NCBI RefSeq assembly: GCF_000214725.1
Contig: NC_015574.1
Span: 2,233,001 to 2,297,000 of the forward strand
Direction: 5' to 3'
DNA length: 64,000 nucleotides
Origin: Methanobacterium paludis
GTDB lineage: Archaea > Methanobacteriota > Methanobacteria > Methanobacteriales > Methanobacteriaceae
The position numbers were made by a program, and so were the translations under genes. Positions 1 through 8,681 of the stretch are shown here, piece after piece. The number at the start of each line of letters is the position of its first letter. Positions within the stretch are counted from its first letter, which is position 1. The notes under the pieces were generated by a model. That model did not search any database. It was not told the origin of the DNA and saw nothing but the letters and a program-made list of their open reading frames with translations.

Positions 1-378
1 AGGCAACTTAATATCAACCGATGCATAGTCAATTAAATCAACTATTTTGGCTAATTCTTTTGGTAAAGAACCATTTGTTTCTATTAAAGCTTTGAAATTG
101 TGTTTTTCCAAAAATTCCCTTATAAAATCTGCATGCAACAACGGTTCTCCACCTGTAAATGAAATAGAATGGAAATCCGGAGTTATAATTTCGTTTACCC
201 TTTCGAAAAGTTCATCCACTGAAATCTCTTCACCGTAGAGTGGATCCTGATTTTTGGAGGTGTCGCAGTAGTTGCATTTCAGGTTACATCCTGAGAACCT
301 TACGAAGATTTGTCTTCTCCCGATAAGAGTTCCTTCACCCTGAATGCTTGAGAAAACCTCACTTATATGTGCTTTCAT
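1..378 (-). CDS. queE: 7-carboxy-7-deazaguanine synthase QueE, 3' part outside window
   Basis: Radical SAM enzyme that contracts 6-carboxytetrahydropterin to 7-carboxy-7-deazaguanine on the route to preQ0 and archaeosine in tRNA. The visible 126 residues begin [16 protein letters not shown], then [16 protein letters not shown], with the CX3CX2C cysteines that bind the SAM [4Fe-4S] cluster. [10 protein letters not shown] and IETNGS follow, both typical of this family. The start ATG (376-378) has a GGTGATG ribosome site upstream. It lies 22 bp after queD on the same strand, so the two are probably cotranscribed. The C-terminus runs off the left edge. Confidence 0.93.
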   Translation of the reverse strand, partial: MKAHISEVFSSIQGEGTLIGRRQIFVRFSGCNLKCNYCDTSKNQDPLYGEEISVDELFERVNEIITPDFHSISFTGGEPLLHADFIREFLEKHNFKALIETNGSLPKELAKIVDLIDYASVDIKLP

Positions 379-400
379 TTTTAAACATCACCCAACTGTT

Positions 401-880
401 TTACTCGGCGTTTTTTGTGAAATAGGCTCCCTGTCCTATTCCCTCATTCACACATATCTGAACGCTTGAAATTTCGCCCAGTTCTTTCAGTTGCTGGTAG
501 AGTTCCTCTGCAAAGTACTGGGAAAGATCCTCTGCAGATGTTGATCCAAGATCAAGGAGAACACAATCCTCAACTGGTAGCTTGTATTCTTTTTTGCCGA
601 TTGAGAATTCCACAGAATCTTCAAGATTTTTAAAATCCATTTCAGGATTTTTTATTGGAATTAAAACTCTGTGGTCAAGTTTTTTGCATATATCCCTCAC
701 TATGCTCTTCACCTTCTTGAAATCAACTACGAATCCGAATTCTCCTGATCGTTCTCCCTCCACCACAACATCGACTATGTAGGAGTGGCCGTGTATTACA
801 CCGCAGGACTCATGTTTTGGGATTAGATGAGCTGCTGAAAACCTTAAATTGGCATGGATCCCGTTTATAACAATTTTCAT
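401..880 (-). CDS. queD: 6-carboxytetrahydropterin synthase QueD (PTPS family)
   Basis: Converts dihydroneopterin triphosphate to 6-carboxytetrahydropterin, the substrate of QueE, in archaeosine synthesis. The protein has 159 residues. SAAH (H18) and HGH (H30, H32) are the family's zinc ligands, and C26 in ESCGVIHGH is the catalytic cysteine. The C-terminal [10 protein letters not shown] stretch fits archaeal PTPS homologues. It directly precedes queE, which supports QueD over a biopterin-type PTPS. Confidence 0.92.
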   Translation of the reverse strand: MKIVINGIHANLRFSAAHLIPKHESCGVIHGHSYIVDVVVEGERSGEFGFVVDFKKVKSIVRDICKKLDHRVLIPIKNPEMDFKNLEDSVEFSIGKKEYKLPVEDCVLLDLGSTSAEDLSQYFAEELYQQLKELGEISSVQICVNEGIGQGAYFTKNAE

Positions 881-947
881 TTTATACCCTTTTTTATCTT
901 TATGTTAAGATCTTATTTTCAACATTTACTTTCAACCATTCTATTTT

Positions 948-976
948 TATGATATCAGTTTTTATGATATCATTTG
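948..976. repeat. Two TGATATCA palindromes in the DUF366-queD gap
   Basis: The sequence ATGATATCA occurs twice, separated by a short T-rich stretch, between the stop of the DUF366 gene and the queD start. Each TGATATCA is a perfect palindrome. It could be an operator for the queDE pair or part of a terminator. The sequence does not decide between these. Confidence 0.35.
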
Positions 977-984
977 GTTTTATT

Positions 985-1569
985 TTAAAATACCCTTGTC
1001 TTGGTTATATCACTTTCAATGGATGAAATTTCCTTGATGTAGTTTGAGCATACTTCATCTGCAACATCAGGAATATTCTCCCGTTTGAGAACTGAACCGC
1101 ATTCTAAAAGGCCTGCAGTTTCAACATCATCAGGTGTTCCCCTTTCTGTGAGGTTCAAAGCAAAGTGTATCTTCATACTGCTTACAGAACATGTTGCTAT
1201 TGAAACACTGAGCTTTCCATCTTTGTCACCCTTCTCAACGTAGAGATCATCCCCGTCCCTACGGGTTTTAATTCCATGGTTATCCAGTATGTCCTTGACT
1301 ATCGTTACGAAGAGCCGCTGCCTATGGTAACATAGTCTCATATCAGCAGGCTGGACATCGAAATGTTCTATTATGAAGTTAATCATTTCCCCGCCTTTTA
1401 TTTCAATACCAACATCTTCGTAGTCTATTAACTCATCTGACCTGATTTCCATTGGGCCTATCCAGCTAACTATGCTGGAATCCTTTATTCCGAATTGTTT
1501 GAATGCCCACATTGGCTGGATCTGGCTTCCATCGTAACTTGTGCCGTTCTCGAGTTTTAGATGTTTCAT
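985..1569 (-). CDS. DUF366 family protein
   Basis: A 194-residue protein of a conserved archaeal family that I recognise as DUF366. No enzymatic function is established. Visible features are [22 protein letters not shown] near the N-terminus, which is typical of the family, and a later acidic mixed alpha/beta region without membrane segments or a metal-binding cysteine cluster. It is upstream of queD on the same strand with a 104 bp gap holding two TGATATCA palindromes, so it may be a separate transcript. The start ATG is preceded by GTGAGCAA. Confidence 0.75.
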   Translation of the reverse strand: MKHLKLENGTSYDGSQIQPMWAFKQFGIKDSSIVSWIGPMEIRSDELIDYEDVGIEIKGGEMINFIIEHFDVQPADMRLCYHRQRLFVTIVKDILDNHGIKTRRDGDDLYVEKGDKDGKLSVSIATCSVSSMKIHFALNLTERGTPDDVETAGLLECGSVLKRENIPDVADEVCSNYIKEISSIESDITKTRVF

Positions 1570-1993
1570 TTGCTCACTTTTCTTGATTTAACCTATTAAT
1601 CATCTGTTTTATTAAATTTAACTTAATGATCCATTTCTTAATTTAACTATTTGACCATCTGTTTATTTAATTTTTGGATTAACTTTGTTATCTGCTATTT
1701 TAATCTAGGTATTTATAGAATCAATTAAATTTAATGGTTGAATTAATTTTAATCTGCTTTTGAATAGATTGATTAATAATTATTAAACTTCGATATTTAT
1801 TTTTTAATATTTTTTTAATTGTGAAAATTTTTTAAACTACCCAAATCTTGAAAATCACAAATCTTTGTTGAAAATCTTTTTGTTGATTTATTGAGTTAAA
1901 AATTCAGAGATACAGTGGCAAAGTCAATGTTGCATCCTACTGGAATCAGTCACGCTGTGGATCAGTTGAGTTGAATCTATTCATACTCATCGA
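1570..1993. other. AT-rich gene-free stretch
   Basis: About 420 bp of very AT-rich DNA between two minus-strand genes. It must hold the promoter of the DUF366 gene and the terminator of the PPC gene. Many TTTAAT/ATTAAT runs are present, but I see no coding frame or RNA-like structure. Confidence 0.5.
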
Positions 1994-2371
1994 TTATCTA
2001 ATAACAAGCTCTTTATATCCTGTTTTTGGATCAAAAACTCTTTTTAAAGGTTTATCAACTTCCATTATGCATATTTCAGCCGTTGTGTGAACTATGCATC
2101 CTGTTTTTAGGTGCCCACCAAAAACAGCCCCATCAGCATCGGAGATTGCAATGTGGACGTGGATCCCGTTTTCAGCTATCGTGCCCTCAGCAGATACTAT
2201 TTCAAATGGACCCTTGAAAACTTTTTCATCTGAATTTGACATCCTTAAAACAGCATGGCTCAAACTTCCAACTATACAAAGGATTATTCCTGATTTTAAA
2301 TCGTTTTTAACTCTTATATTTTCTATGCCCTTTTTCAGGTCCTCGTTGGGTAAGATTCTCGAAACTATCAT
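1994..2371 (-). CDS. PPC/DUF296 domain protein
   Basis: A single-domain protein of about 125 residues of the plant-and-prokaryote-conserved (PPC, DUF296) family, often described as DNA-binding in prokaryotes. The family motif is visible: GIHVHIAISDADGAVFGGHL carries the conserved histidines and the GGHL turn, after an N-terminal RILPNEDL. I chose the ATG at 2371 because family members start just before the RI.P.EDL element. A TTG at 2392 would add seven residues and has no better ribosome site. It is divergent from the nucleotidyltransferase gene, and only 33 bp separate the two starts. Confidence 0.8.
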   Translation of the reverse strand: MIVSRILPNEDLKKGIENIRVKNDLKSGIILCIVGSLSHAVLRMSNSDEKVFKGPFEIVSAEGTIAENGIHVHIAISDADGAVFGGHLKTGCIVHTTAEICIMEVDKPLKRVFDPKTGYKELVIR

Positions 2372-2404
2372 ATTTAATAGTGGTGTCTTCAATTAAATTA
2401 ATCC

Positions 2405-3427
2405 ATGAGAGTCAGACCCAGAGATTTTATACACACAGAGGACGATCTTTTCTTTGCAACAACGAACTATCTCCATCCAAAAGACAGAATATTATCCTTT
2501 TTAAGATATATCCCTGATCCAGAAGGTGAGCGGTCATTAAACGGTACCAGGTACTCCAAAGTAGATACAAAGCAGGCGTACGAATTTTTAAGCCAGAATT
2601 TTCCAGAGTACCTCTTTAACTGTGAAATAACCAACGTGCAAATGATGGGCGTGCCCATTGATAGAGTTAAAAAAGTTATGCACCCAAATGACCGCCTTAA
2701 AGAAATAATGAACAATCCATCACCGGATAAATTACTTAAAAAAGTCAAAAAAGTTGCCCAAACCTTCCATGACCATGCAGGGATTCCATACGATAAAATG
2801 GGGATTTCAGGATCCACATTGCCCGGGCTGTACGACCCCGAAGTTTCCGATATAGATTTTGTTATATACGGACTTGGCAACCATAGAAAAGCCATGAAAA
2901 CCTTTGAAGAAATAAAAAATAGTGAAAACGGTATTCTCAGGGAAATTGGTCCAGAATACTGGATGAGACTCTATAAAAAGAGGATAAAAGATGCTTCTTT
3001 AAGCTACGATGAATTCATGTGGTATGAAAACCGTAAAAACAACAGGGGCGTCATTGAAGGCACACTATTCGACATACTGGCAACAAGGGACTGGGACGAG
3101 ATAACAGGAGTATACGGGGACACCACCTACGAGCCAATGGGAACCATAGAAATCGATTGTACAGTATCAGATGCTCTTGGTGCATTTGACAACCCTGCAG
3201 TTTACAAGGTGGAAGATGTTAAGATTTTAAAAGGTCCTGAAGTGCCTTTAGATGAAGTTGCATCTTTCACACACACCTACGCAGGTCAAGCAAGGGAAGG
3301 AGAGAAAATAAGAGCCAGAGGAAAACTTGAAAAGGTTAAAGGACGCAAAATAGGTTACAGGCTCATAGTGGGAACAACCAGGGAATCCATGGGAGAGTAC
3401 ATCAAATTACAGAATTTAAAACTGTAA
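2405..3427 (+). CDS. Archaeal nucleotidyltransferase (DNA polymerase beta superfamily)
   Basis: A 340-residue predicted nucleotidyltransferase. The catalytic signature is visible at about residues 134-156: a glycine-serine turn (GSTLPG) followed by [13 protein letters not shown], with D149 and D151 as the metal-binding pair. A later acidic residue near IEIDCTVSD is a candidate for the third. The family is widespread in archaea (COG1665-like) and its substrate is unknown. The first ~110 residues and the C-terminal ~90 residues ([20 protein letters not shown]) are not part of the core fold. No partner gene on the same strand is adjacent. Confidence 0.8.
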   Translation: MRVRPRDFIHTEDDLFFATTNYLHPKDRILSFLRYIPDPEGERSLNGTRYSKVDTKQAYEFLSQNFPEYLFNCEITNVQMMGVPIDRVKKVMHPNDRLKEIMNNPSPDKLLKKVKKVAQTFHDHAGIPYDKMGISGSTLPGLYDPEVSDIDFVIYGLGNHRKAMKTFEEIKNSENGILREIGPEYWMRLYKKRIKDASLSYDEFMWYENRKNNRGVIEGTLFDILATRDWDEITGVYGDTTYEPMGTIEIDCTVSDALGAFDNPAVYKVEDVKILKGPEVPLDEVASFTHTYAGQAREGEKIRARGKLEKVKGRKIGYRLIVGTTRESMGEYIKLQNLKL

Positions 3428-3461
3428 ATGCAATGTAAAACTGTAAATGTAAAACTGTAAC
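3417..3461. repeat. Short tandem repeat AAAACTGTAA
   Basis: The 10-mer AAAACTGTAA occurs three times at about 10-20 bp spacing. It begins inside the last codons of the nucleotidyltransferase gene and continues past its stop, which looks like slippage duplication of the gene's 3' end. Confidence 0.6.
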
Positions 3462-3531
3462 GAATTATAGTTTTAGCTTGATCATTCCAATTAAATATGG
3501 TTTAAACTGTGTGACCTGTCATTAAGGATTA

Positions 3532-3546
3532 AATCTTATAAATATA
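3532..3546 (+). promoter_or_regulatory. TATA box for homoserine dehydrogenase
   Basis: AATCTTATAAATATA is a good archaeal TATA element. It lies about 70 bp upstream of the gene's ATG, predicting a leader of roughly 45 nt that contains GGATGAT close to the start codon. Confidence 0.5.
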
Positions 3547-3612
3547 ACAATTGTAATATAATTAGAGGAATAATATAAATAAAAATAACTTGAATAAAGA
3601 CGGATGATTTTA

Positions 3613-4896
3613 ATGAAAGACAACGTAAACATAGGACTCATAGGTTTTGGGACCATAGGAAGCGGAGTTGTAGAAACCTTCAATCAGAACTTTGATCTCA
3701 TCAACGATAAGGTCAAAAAGGATGTTAAGCTTAAAAGAGTGGTTGATCTTGACATAACCACAGATAGGGGTGTGAAAGTCGATCCAGAAGTGCTTTCAAC
3801 CGATGTAAATGATATTTTAGAGGATCCAGAAATAGACATAGTTATAGAGCTTATGGGAGGTTACCAACCTGCCCTCAAATTCATATTAAAAGCTCTTAAC
3901 AACGGTAAACACGTAGTAACCGCGAACAAAGCTTTACTTGCAAAGCACTGGGAAGAGATCATTGCAGCTGCACGTGAAAACAACGTCAGGATCTGTTTTG
4001 AGGCCAGCGTAGGTGGGGGAATACCTCTTCTCCAGCCGTTAAATGAAAGTCTGGCTGCAAACAATGTAAAGGAGATCTACGGTATAATAAATGGTACAGC
4101 CAACTACATACTCACCAAAATGACAGAAGAAGGTAGAGAATTTGAAGATGTCCTGAAAGAAGCTCAGGAAAAAGGATACGCTGAAGCTGACCCCACCTTT
4201 GATATTGAAGGTCATGACACAGCCCAGAAACTCATAATTCTCACAATACTCGGCTTCGGAATTTACGTGAAACAGGAACGCTTCCATGTTGAGGGAATAA
4301 CCAAAGTAACACCAGATGATATTCTTTTTGCAAAAGAAGAACTTGGATGTTGCATAAAACTCCTTGCAATCTCCAAGCTGGTTGATGGAGAACTTGAAGT
4401 CAGGGTGCACCCGACCATCGTCCCTGAAGACCACCTTCTATCATCTGTTAACGGTGTTTTCAACGGAGCTTACCTGGTTGGAGATATTGTCGGCCCTGTG
4501 ATGATGTACGGTCAGGGAGCTGGTATGATGCCAACTGCAAGTGCAGTTGTTGGAGACTGCATTGATATAATCCAGAACATGACAAAACCAGTTGCCTACG
4601 GACCAGAAAAGAGCAAAGTGAAAACAGTGAAGGCTATGGAAGATGTAAGGTCCAAATATTACCTCCGACTCACAACGATAGACCAGCCCGGTGTTCTTCA
4701 CACGATATCCGGAATATTGAGCGACTACAGCATAAGCCTGGAATCTGTGAACCAGAAACAGACCGCCAAAGGAGAACCAGTTCCTATCTTTATGGTGACA
4801 CATGGAGCCCTTGAGAAACATATGACGGCCGCTGTGGAAAGGATAAATAAACTGGACTTTGTTAGAGGGGAGACTGTTTTTATAAGACTTTTATAA
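3613..4896 (+). CDS. hom: Homoserine dehydrogenase with C-terminal ACT domain
   Basis: Reduces aspartate semialdehyde to homoserine in threonine and methionine synthesis. The N-terminal NAD(P) motif is [28 protein letters not shown] carries the catalytic-region lysine, and [14 protein letters not shown] is the dimerisation and substrate-binding signature. The last ~85 residues ([21 protein letters not shown]) are an ACT domain, which in this family usually mediates feedback inhibition by threonine. An in-frame ATG at 3604 would add three residues, but GGATGAT overlaps it and is well placed for the ATG at 3613. The gene is alone on its strand. Confidence 0.95.
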   Translation: MKDNVNIGLIGFGTIGSGVVETFNQNFDLINDKVKKDVKLKRVVDLDITTDRGVKVDPEVLSTDVNDILEDPEIDIVIELMGGYQPALKFILKALNNGKHVVTANKALLAKHWEEIIAAARENNVRICFEASVGGGIPLLQPLNESLAANNVKEIYGIINGTANYILTKMTEEGREFEDVLKEAQEKGYAEADPTFDIEGHDTAQKLIILTILGFGIYVKQERFHVEGITKVTPDDILFAKEELGCCIKLLAISKLVDGELEVRVHPTIVPEDHLLSSVNGVFNGAYLVGDIVGPVMMYGQGAGMMPTASAVVGDCIDIIQNMTKPVAYGPEKSKVKTVKAMEDVRSKYYLRLTTIDQPGVLHTISGILSDYSISLESVNQKQTAKGEPVPIFMVTHGALEKHMTAAVERINKLDFVRGETVFIRLL

Positions 4897-5160
4897 TGTT
4901 TTAGAGCATTTAAAAGTTATAAACCATTCTTACCATCGGTTTTATTTTATTTTTTTATTTAACTATTTTATATTTTTATTTTTGTTTCTAGACATTTCAT
5001 TGACTATTTTTTATTTCCAACAAACGCTGCAACTATTTTATAGACAAAAACGCTACAAAAACATATTAACAGTGCAACTCAGTGTAACTCGATGCTTTAA
5101 TTTTTTATTTCATGTGTTGTTTTTAATAGGAATGATTTGTATATAGGATTTGCATATAAT

Positions 5161-5268
5161 TTGTAACAAATTTTGAAATAGTTACTTAAATATCATTTCT
5201 AAAACAATTGGCCAAGAATTCTAAAACAATTGGATCCTGAGTATCGATTGTAAAAATTCTTATAAGAA
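5161..5268 (+). promoter_or_regulatory. Upstream control region of the ABC exporter operon
   Basis: The gene-free interval 4897-5315 is AT-rich but structured near its end. TTGTAACAAATTTTGAAA at 5161-5178 is repeated identically at 7631-7648, ahead of the winged-helix gene. TTCTAAAACAATTGG occurs twice (5197-5211 and 5219-5233), exactly 22 bp apart, or two helical turns. A TATA-like TTCTTATAAGAAA follows at about 5257-5269, some 50 bp before the permease start. The arrangement resembles an activator or repressor site upstream of a core promoter. Confidence 0.5.
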
Positions 5269-5315
5269 ATATAAAAAAATAAAATTCTTTTTGGATGAAA
5301 CAGGAGTTTTGAATC

Positions 5316-6479
5316 ATGAATTATATAGGATTGATTGTAAAAAATCCATTTAGAAATAAAACAAGAACTACCCTTGCGATTATTGGAATTGCGATTGGAA
5401 TTGCAACCATTGTGGCATTGGGTCTTGTCACAAGTGGTCTTCAAGCATCCACACAAAGCACCCTTAAAGCAGGGGCAGCTGAGATTACCACAACACAGAC
5501 TGGTTCAAGTGGTTTTGAGTCATCAGGCAGTATTGATGAGAAGCGCGTGACAGATATTCGGAACATAAATGGAGTCAAAGATACCGCAGGAATTTTAAGA
5601 ACAACTGCCAGTTTAAACAGTTCATCAAGCTCGGGTTCATCAAGCTCGGGATTTGGTTCCAGTAGCAGCCTTTCTGTTAGTGGTATAGATAGCAGCAAAT
5701 TAGATCTTGTCGGCATATCCAGTGTTAACGGGACAGTTTTCTCAAACGGAAGTGCAAACGAAATCATAATAGGCAAAACCGCTTCTCAAGAACTTAACAA
5801 GACAGTTGGAGATACTATTACCCTTTATGGTAAAGATTTCAAAATTACCGGAATATTTGAAACTGGAAGTTTTATGCAGGACAATGGGGCCTATATGCCT
5901 TTGAATACCCTACAGAATCTAACCAGCAATGATAATAAAGTCAGTACCGTAGCTGTTAAGGTAGTTGACAATGCAAACGTTACAGATGTAAGCCAGAGCA
6001 TTGAAAATGCTTATCCTAATGAATTATCTACAATAACAGCTGCAGATCAGGCCAGTAGGACCAACAACGCACTAAGCGCCATCAATACAGCTACATGGGC
6101 AATTTCAATTTTGGCCATAGTTATTGGAGGTGTTGGAGTTATAAACACCATGATAATGTCTGTATATGAAAGAACAAGAGAAATAGGCGTTCTAAAAGCT
6201 GTGGGATGGAGGAGCAGAAGAATACTTGGAATGATACTAGGGGAATCCATAGTTCTCACATTAATGGCTGCTGTGGTCGGTACTGTAGTGGGCATATTAG
6301 GTGTTGAGATCCTGTTATCCTATTCAGCAACATTCGGAACCATGATTAAACCCGTGTTTACACTTGATCTATTCATAAGGGCCTTTGGAATAGCACTTCT
6401 TGTAGGTTTAGTTGGGGGAATTTATCCAGCGTACAGGGCTTCAAGATTAGCACCAACGGAGGCGTTAAGATATGAGTAA
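5316..6479 (+). CDS. ABC transporter permease, MacB/FtsX type
   Basis: Membrane subunit of an exporter-like ABC system of the MacB/LolC/FtsX superfamily. An N-terminal membrane helix (about residues 15-40, TTLAIIGIAIGIATIVALGLV) is followed by a large extracytoplasmic domain and three C-terminal helices: AISILAIVIGGVGVINTMIMSV, then LTLMAAVVGTVVGILGVEIL, then AFGIALLVGLVGGIYPAYRAS. ERTREIGVLKAVGW is the typical cytoplasmic coupling motif of these permeases. The extracytoplasmic domain has an unusual Ser/Gly-rich tract at about residues 100-118. The stop overlaps the ATPase start by 8 bp, so the two are cotranscribed. Confidence 0.9.
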   Translation: MNYIGLIVKNPFRNKTRTTLAIIGIAIGIATIVALGLVTSGLQASTQSTLKAGAAEITTTQTGSSGFESSGSIDEKRVTDIRNINGVKDTAGILRTTASLNSSSSSGSSSSGFGSSSSLSVSGIDSSKLDLVGISSVNGTVFSNGSANEIIIGKTASQELNKTVGDTITLYGKDFKITGIFETGSFMQDNGAYMPLNTLQNLTSNDNKVSTVAVKVVDNANVTDVSQSIENAYPNELSTITAADQASRTNNALSAINTATWAISILAIVIGGVGVINTMIMSVYERTREIGVLKAVGWRSRRILGMILGESIVLTLMAAVVGTVVGILGVEILLSYSATFGTMIKPVFTLDLFIRAFGIALLVGLVGGIYPAYRASRLAPTEALRYE

Positions 6480-7164
6480 CTGTGAAAACATCATAGAAAT
6501 AAAGAACCTCAAAAAAAGTTACGACAAAGGGAAAATAAAGGCATTGAACGGTGTAGATCTTGAAATTAAAAGGGGAGAATTTGTTTCCATAATAGGACCT
6601 TCAGGTTCTGGAAAATCAACCCTCCTTAACATGATCGGAGCGTTAGATGAGGCAGGTGAAGGTTCAATTAGCGTGGCCGGCATTGATTTGACTCAAAAAC
6701 AGGATTTAAGTAGATTTAGATCGGAAGAAATCGGCTTCGTGTTCCAGTTACACAACCTAATCCCCAATTTAACCGTGCTTGAAAACGTTCAGATCCCAAT
6801 GCTTGAAACCCATATTTCAGGCAAAAAAATGGAAAAAAGAGCTTTAGAACTTTTAAAATCCGTGAATCTCGCAGATAAAATTAACCAAATGCCAACCAAA
6901 CTTTCTGGAGGGGAAAGGCAGCGTGTTGCCATAGCAAGGGCTTTGGTCAATCATCCATCCATTATTTTGGCTGATGAGCCAACAGGAGCTCTCGATTCAA
7001 GAACAGGAGACGTGATATTAGATCTTCTTAAAGATATCCACAAAAAAGAAAATGTGACACTTGTAATTGTAACACACGAACCTGCTGTGGCTAATATGGC
7101 TGATAGAATTATAACCGTGTTGGATGGAAAAATTAAAGACGAAAAAATGAATATTCAATCATAA
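6472..7164 (+). CDS. ABC transporter ATP-binding protein, MacB/LolD type
   Basis: A 230-residue ATPase partner of the preceding permease. Walker A is GPSGSGKST, the signature is LSGGERQRVAIARAL, Walker B is IILADEPTGALDS, and the switch histidine lies in VIVTHEP. The length and the LADEPTGALD sequence fit the LolD/MacB-type family. The substrate cannot be read from the sequence. Such exporters move lipoproteins, peptides or antibiotics out of the membrane. Confidence 0.93.
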   Translation: MSNCENIIEIKNLKKSYDKGKIKALNGVDLEIKRGEFVSIIGPSGSGKSTLLNMIGALDEAGEGSISVAGIDLTQKQDLSRFRSEEIGFVFQLHNLIPNLTVLENVQIPMLETHISGKKMEKRALELLKSVNLADKINQMPTKLSGGERQRVAIARALVNHPSIILADEPTGALDSRTGDVILDLLKDIHKKENVTLVIVTHEPAVANMADRIITVLDGKIKDEKMNIQS

Positions 7165-7300
7165 AAAGGATATTGGATCCGGTGATAATCCAGTGGAGAA
7201 ATTCCCACATCTTTTTACGAAAAACTGATATTTATTGTTGGGGCTTAAACTCAATAACCATTCTAAAAATAACGCGATAATAAGTGTAAAAAAGGTTAAA

Positions 7301-7600
7301 ATGATAGTAGAATTTTTAGGGTATACAGGAATTAAAATTGCAGCCATTGGTATAGAAATTGGAAATGTTGGCATTTTATCGTGTTTGCTTTATCTCTACC
7401 TTAAAAGTTACAAACAGATAAAGATTGGATTTACATTGGGACTTATGCTATTTGCTTCAGCTCTTTTAATTAAAAGTATTTCTAGTATAGGTTTGTTAAT
7501 TGTGGACACAAATACATTAGTATGTAGTCCTGTATTCATAAGTGGCATTATAGAATTTATAGCTCTTTTAATACTTTTAAAAATAACATGGGACTATTAA
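7301..7600 (+). CDS. Small membrane protein, paralogue of the gene at 8125
   Basis: A 99-residue protein of unrecognised family, with three hydrophobic segments predicted by eye (about residues 5-32, 40-63 and 76-96) and the sequence LYLYLKSYKQIKIGFTLGLMLF between the first two. It is closely related to the 98-residue product at 8125-8421 along its whole length, and both end KITWDY with identical 3' DNA. I start it at the ATG after AAAGGTTAAA because the paralogue starts at the same residue. A start at 7235 would add 22 residues absent from the paralogue. A winged-helix gene sits between the copies. Confidence 0.72.
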   Translation: MIVEFLGYTGIKIAAIGIEIGNVGILSCLLYLYLKSYKQIKIGFTLGLMLFASALLIKSISSIGLLIVDTNTLVCSPVFISGIIEFIALLILLKITWDY

Positions 7601-7630
7601 ATTCACAAGCACCAGTAATCTTCCATTTAA

Positions 7631-7746
7631 TTGTAACAAATTTTGAAAAAATTTATAATATTAACTACTTCTCTTTTAAGCTTTGAAAGTAGCATTCTAT
7701 AACTAGACGAAATACATCTTAAACAGGATATTTAACTATATATAAG
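7631..7746 (+). promoter_or_regulatory. Shared 18-bp element and TATA box ahead of the winged-helix gene
   Basis: TTGTAACAAATTTTGAAA at 7631-7648 is identical to 5161-5178 upstream of the ABC operon. A TATA box AACTATATATAAG lies at 7734-7746, about 65 bp before the regulator's start. The shared element suggests that one regulator, plausibly the winged-helix protein just downstream, acts on both promoters. Confidence 0.45.
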
Positions 7747-7810
7747 AACTAAAACCTTAATAAAATCTATCTTAAAAAACCTTAAAATCATGTTAATTGA
7801 GTGATAAGTT

Positions 7811-8098
7811 ATGAAAAAGGTGCTTTGGTGGTTAATCCTTGGTACGAGAGGAGGATTAAATCGTGCCAAAATTATTAAAAAATTAAATGAACGACCTTAC
7901 AATGCACATCAGCTTGCTGAAAAATTAAATTTGAACTATAGAACTATCAGGCACCATATAAAGATCCTAGAAGATAGTGATCTGGTCAGATCCACCGGAG
8001 AAAAATATGGTAAGATGTATTTTCTTTCAGAGACTATGGAAAAAGGTTATAATGATTTTGAAATTATCTGGGAACAGGTAAAGGATGAAAAAAAATAA
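7811..8098 (+). CDS. Winged-helix transcriptional regulator (ArsR-like)
   Basis: A 95-residue one-domain DNA-binding protein. The helix-turn-helix is at about residues 20-60: AKIIKKLNERPYNAHQLAEKL, then LNYRTIRHHIKILEDSDLV, with the wing in STGEKYGKMYFLSE. The RTIRHHIKIL recognition helix is typical of archaeal ArsR/MarR-like proteins. No metal-binding cysteines are present, so it is not a classical metal sensor. It lies 26 bp before the second small membrane protein, probably in one transcript, and shares an upstream motif with the ABC exporter. Confidence 0.85.
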   Translation: MKKVLWWLILGTRGGLNRAKIIKKLNERPYNAHQLAEKLNLNYRTIRHHIKILEDSDLVRSTGEKYGKMYFLSETMEKGYNDFEIIWEQVKDEKK

Positions 8099-8124
8099 AA
8101 AAATATTAACTGTAGGGGTTAAAA

Positions 8125-8421
8125 ATGGTGTTAGATCTATTAGGATATACAGGAATTAAACTTGTATCCATAGGCATAGAAATTGCAAATATCTGTCTTT
8201 TATCAGGTTTGCTCTATCTTTACATTAAAAGTTACAGGCAAATAAAGATTGGATTTACAGTAGGACTTATGCTATTTGCTACAGTTCTTTTACTTAGAAG
8301 TCTATTTACCATCGGTTTTATAATGGTAGACAATACCGCATTAGGCAGACCTATTTATATTGGAGGATTAATTGAATTTATAGCCCTTTTAATACTCTTA
8401 AAAATAACATGGGACTATTAA
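8125..8421 (+). CDS. Small membrane protein, paralogue of the gene at 7301
   Basis: A 98-residue product with three predicted hydrophobic helices, starting MVLDLLGYTGIKLVSIGIEI. It aligns without gaps to the 99-residue product at 7301-7600 apart from about one residue. GGGGTT four bases before the ATG serves as ribosome site. It is downstream of the winged-helix gene with 26 bp between. Function unknown. A membrane partner whose signal reaches the regulator is possible but not shown. Confidence 0.75.
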   Translation: MVLDLLGYTGIKLVSIGIEIANICLLSGLLYLYIKSYRQIKIGFTVGLMLFATVLLLRSLFTIGFIMVDNTALGRPIYIGGLIEFIALLILLKITWDY

Positions 8422-8567
8422 ATTCTAAACTACTATTTTTTAATTCTTCATGCAGTTTTAACCTGTATTTACATGGTTCTATTTCACGGTTTCGTATTAT
8501 CATCAAAATTGTTTTTGAGGGATTGTTTTATCATCAAGATTTGGATTGGTGAGTTTCATTCAAAATT

Positions 8568-8591
8568 GTGATGGTGAATTCTCACCATCAC
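8568..8591. repeat. Perfect 10-bp inverted repeat (hairpin)
   Basis: GTGATGGTGA, four bases (ATTC), then TCACCATCAC. It is richer in G and C than its surroundings and stands alone between the small membrane protein and the Cas4-like gene. It could be the 3' hairpin of the upstream transcript or an operator. No long T-run follows, which argues against a simple terminator. Confidence 0.65.
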
Positions 8592-8638
8592 TAGATGTTA
8601 TAGAGGTCTCCTTAGACAAATAATACTCTTACATCAAT

Positions 8639-8652
8639 AAGTATTAATACTT
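8639..8652. promoter_or_regulatory. 14-bp palindrome at the Cas4-like gene promoter
   Basis: AAGTATTAATACTT is a perfect palindrome ending 14 bp before the first possible start (8667) and 29 bp before the preferred start (8682). This position would overlap the transcription start or leader, so it is an operator candidate. Confidence 0.45.
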
Positions 8653-8681
8653 GTTGGTCTTTAAGTATGAATGGTGTTAAC

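Noticed and set aside
4039..4434. 131-codon minus-strand frame inside hom
   Set aside because: Lies wholly opposite a clear homoserine dehydrogenase and has no recognisable domain; typical antisense frame.
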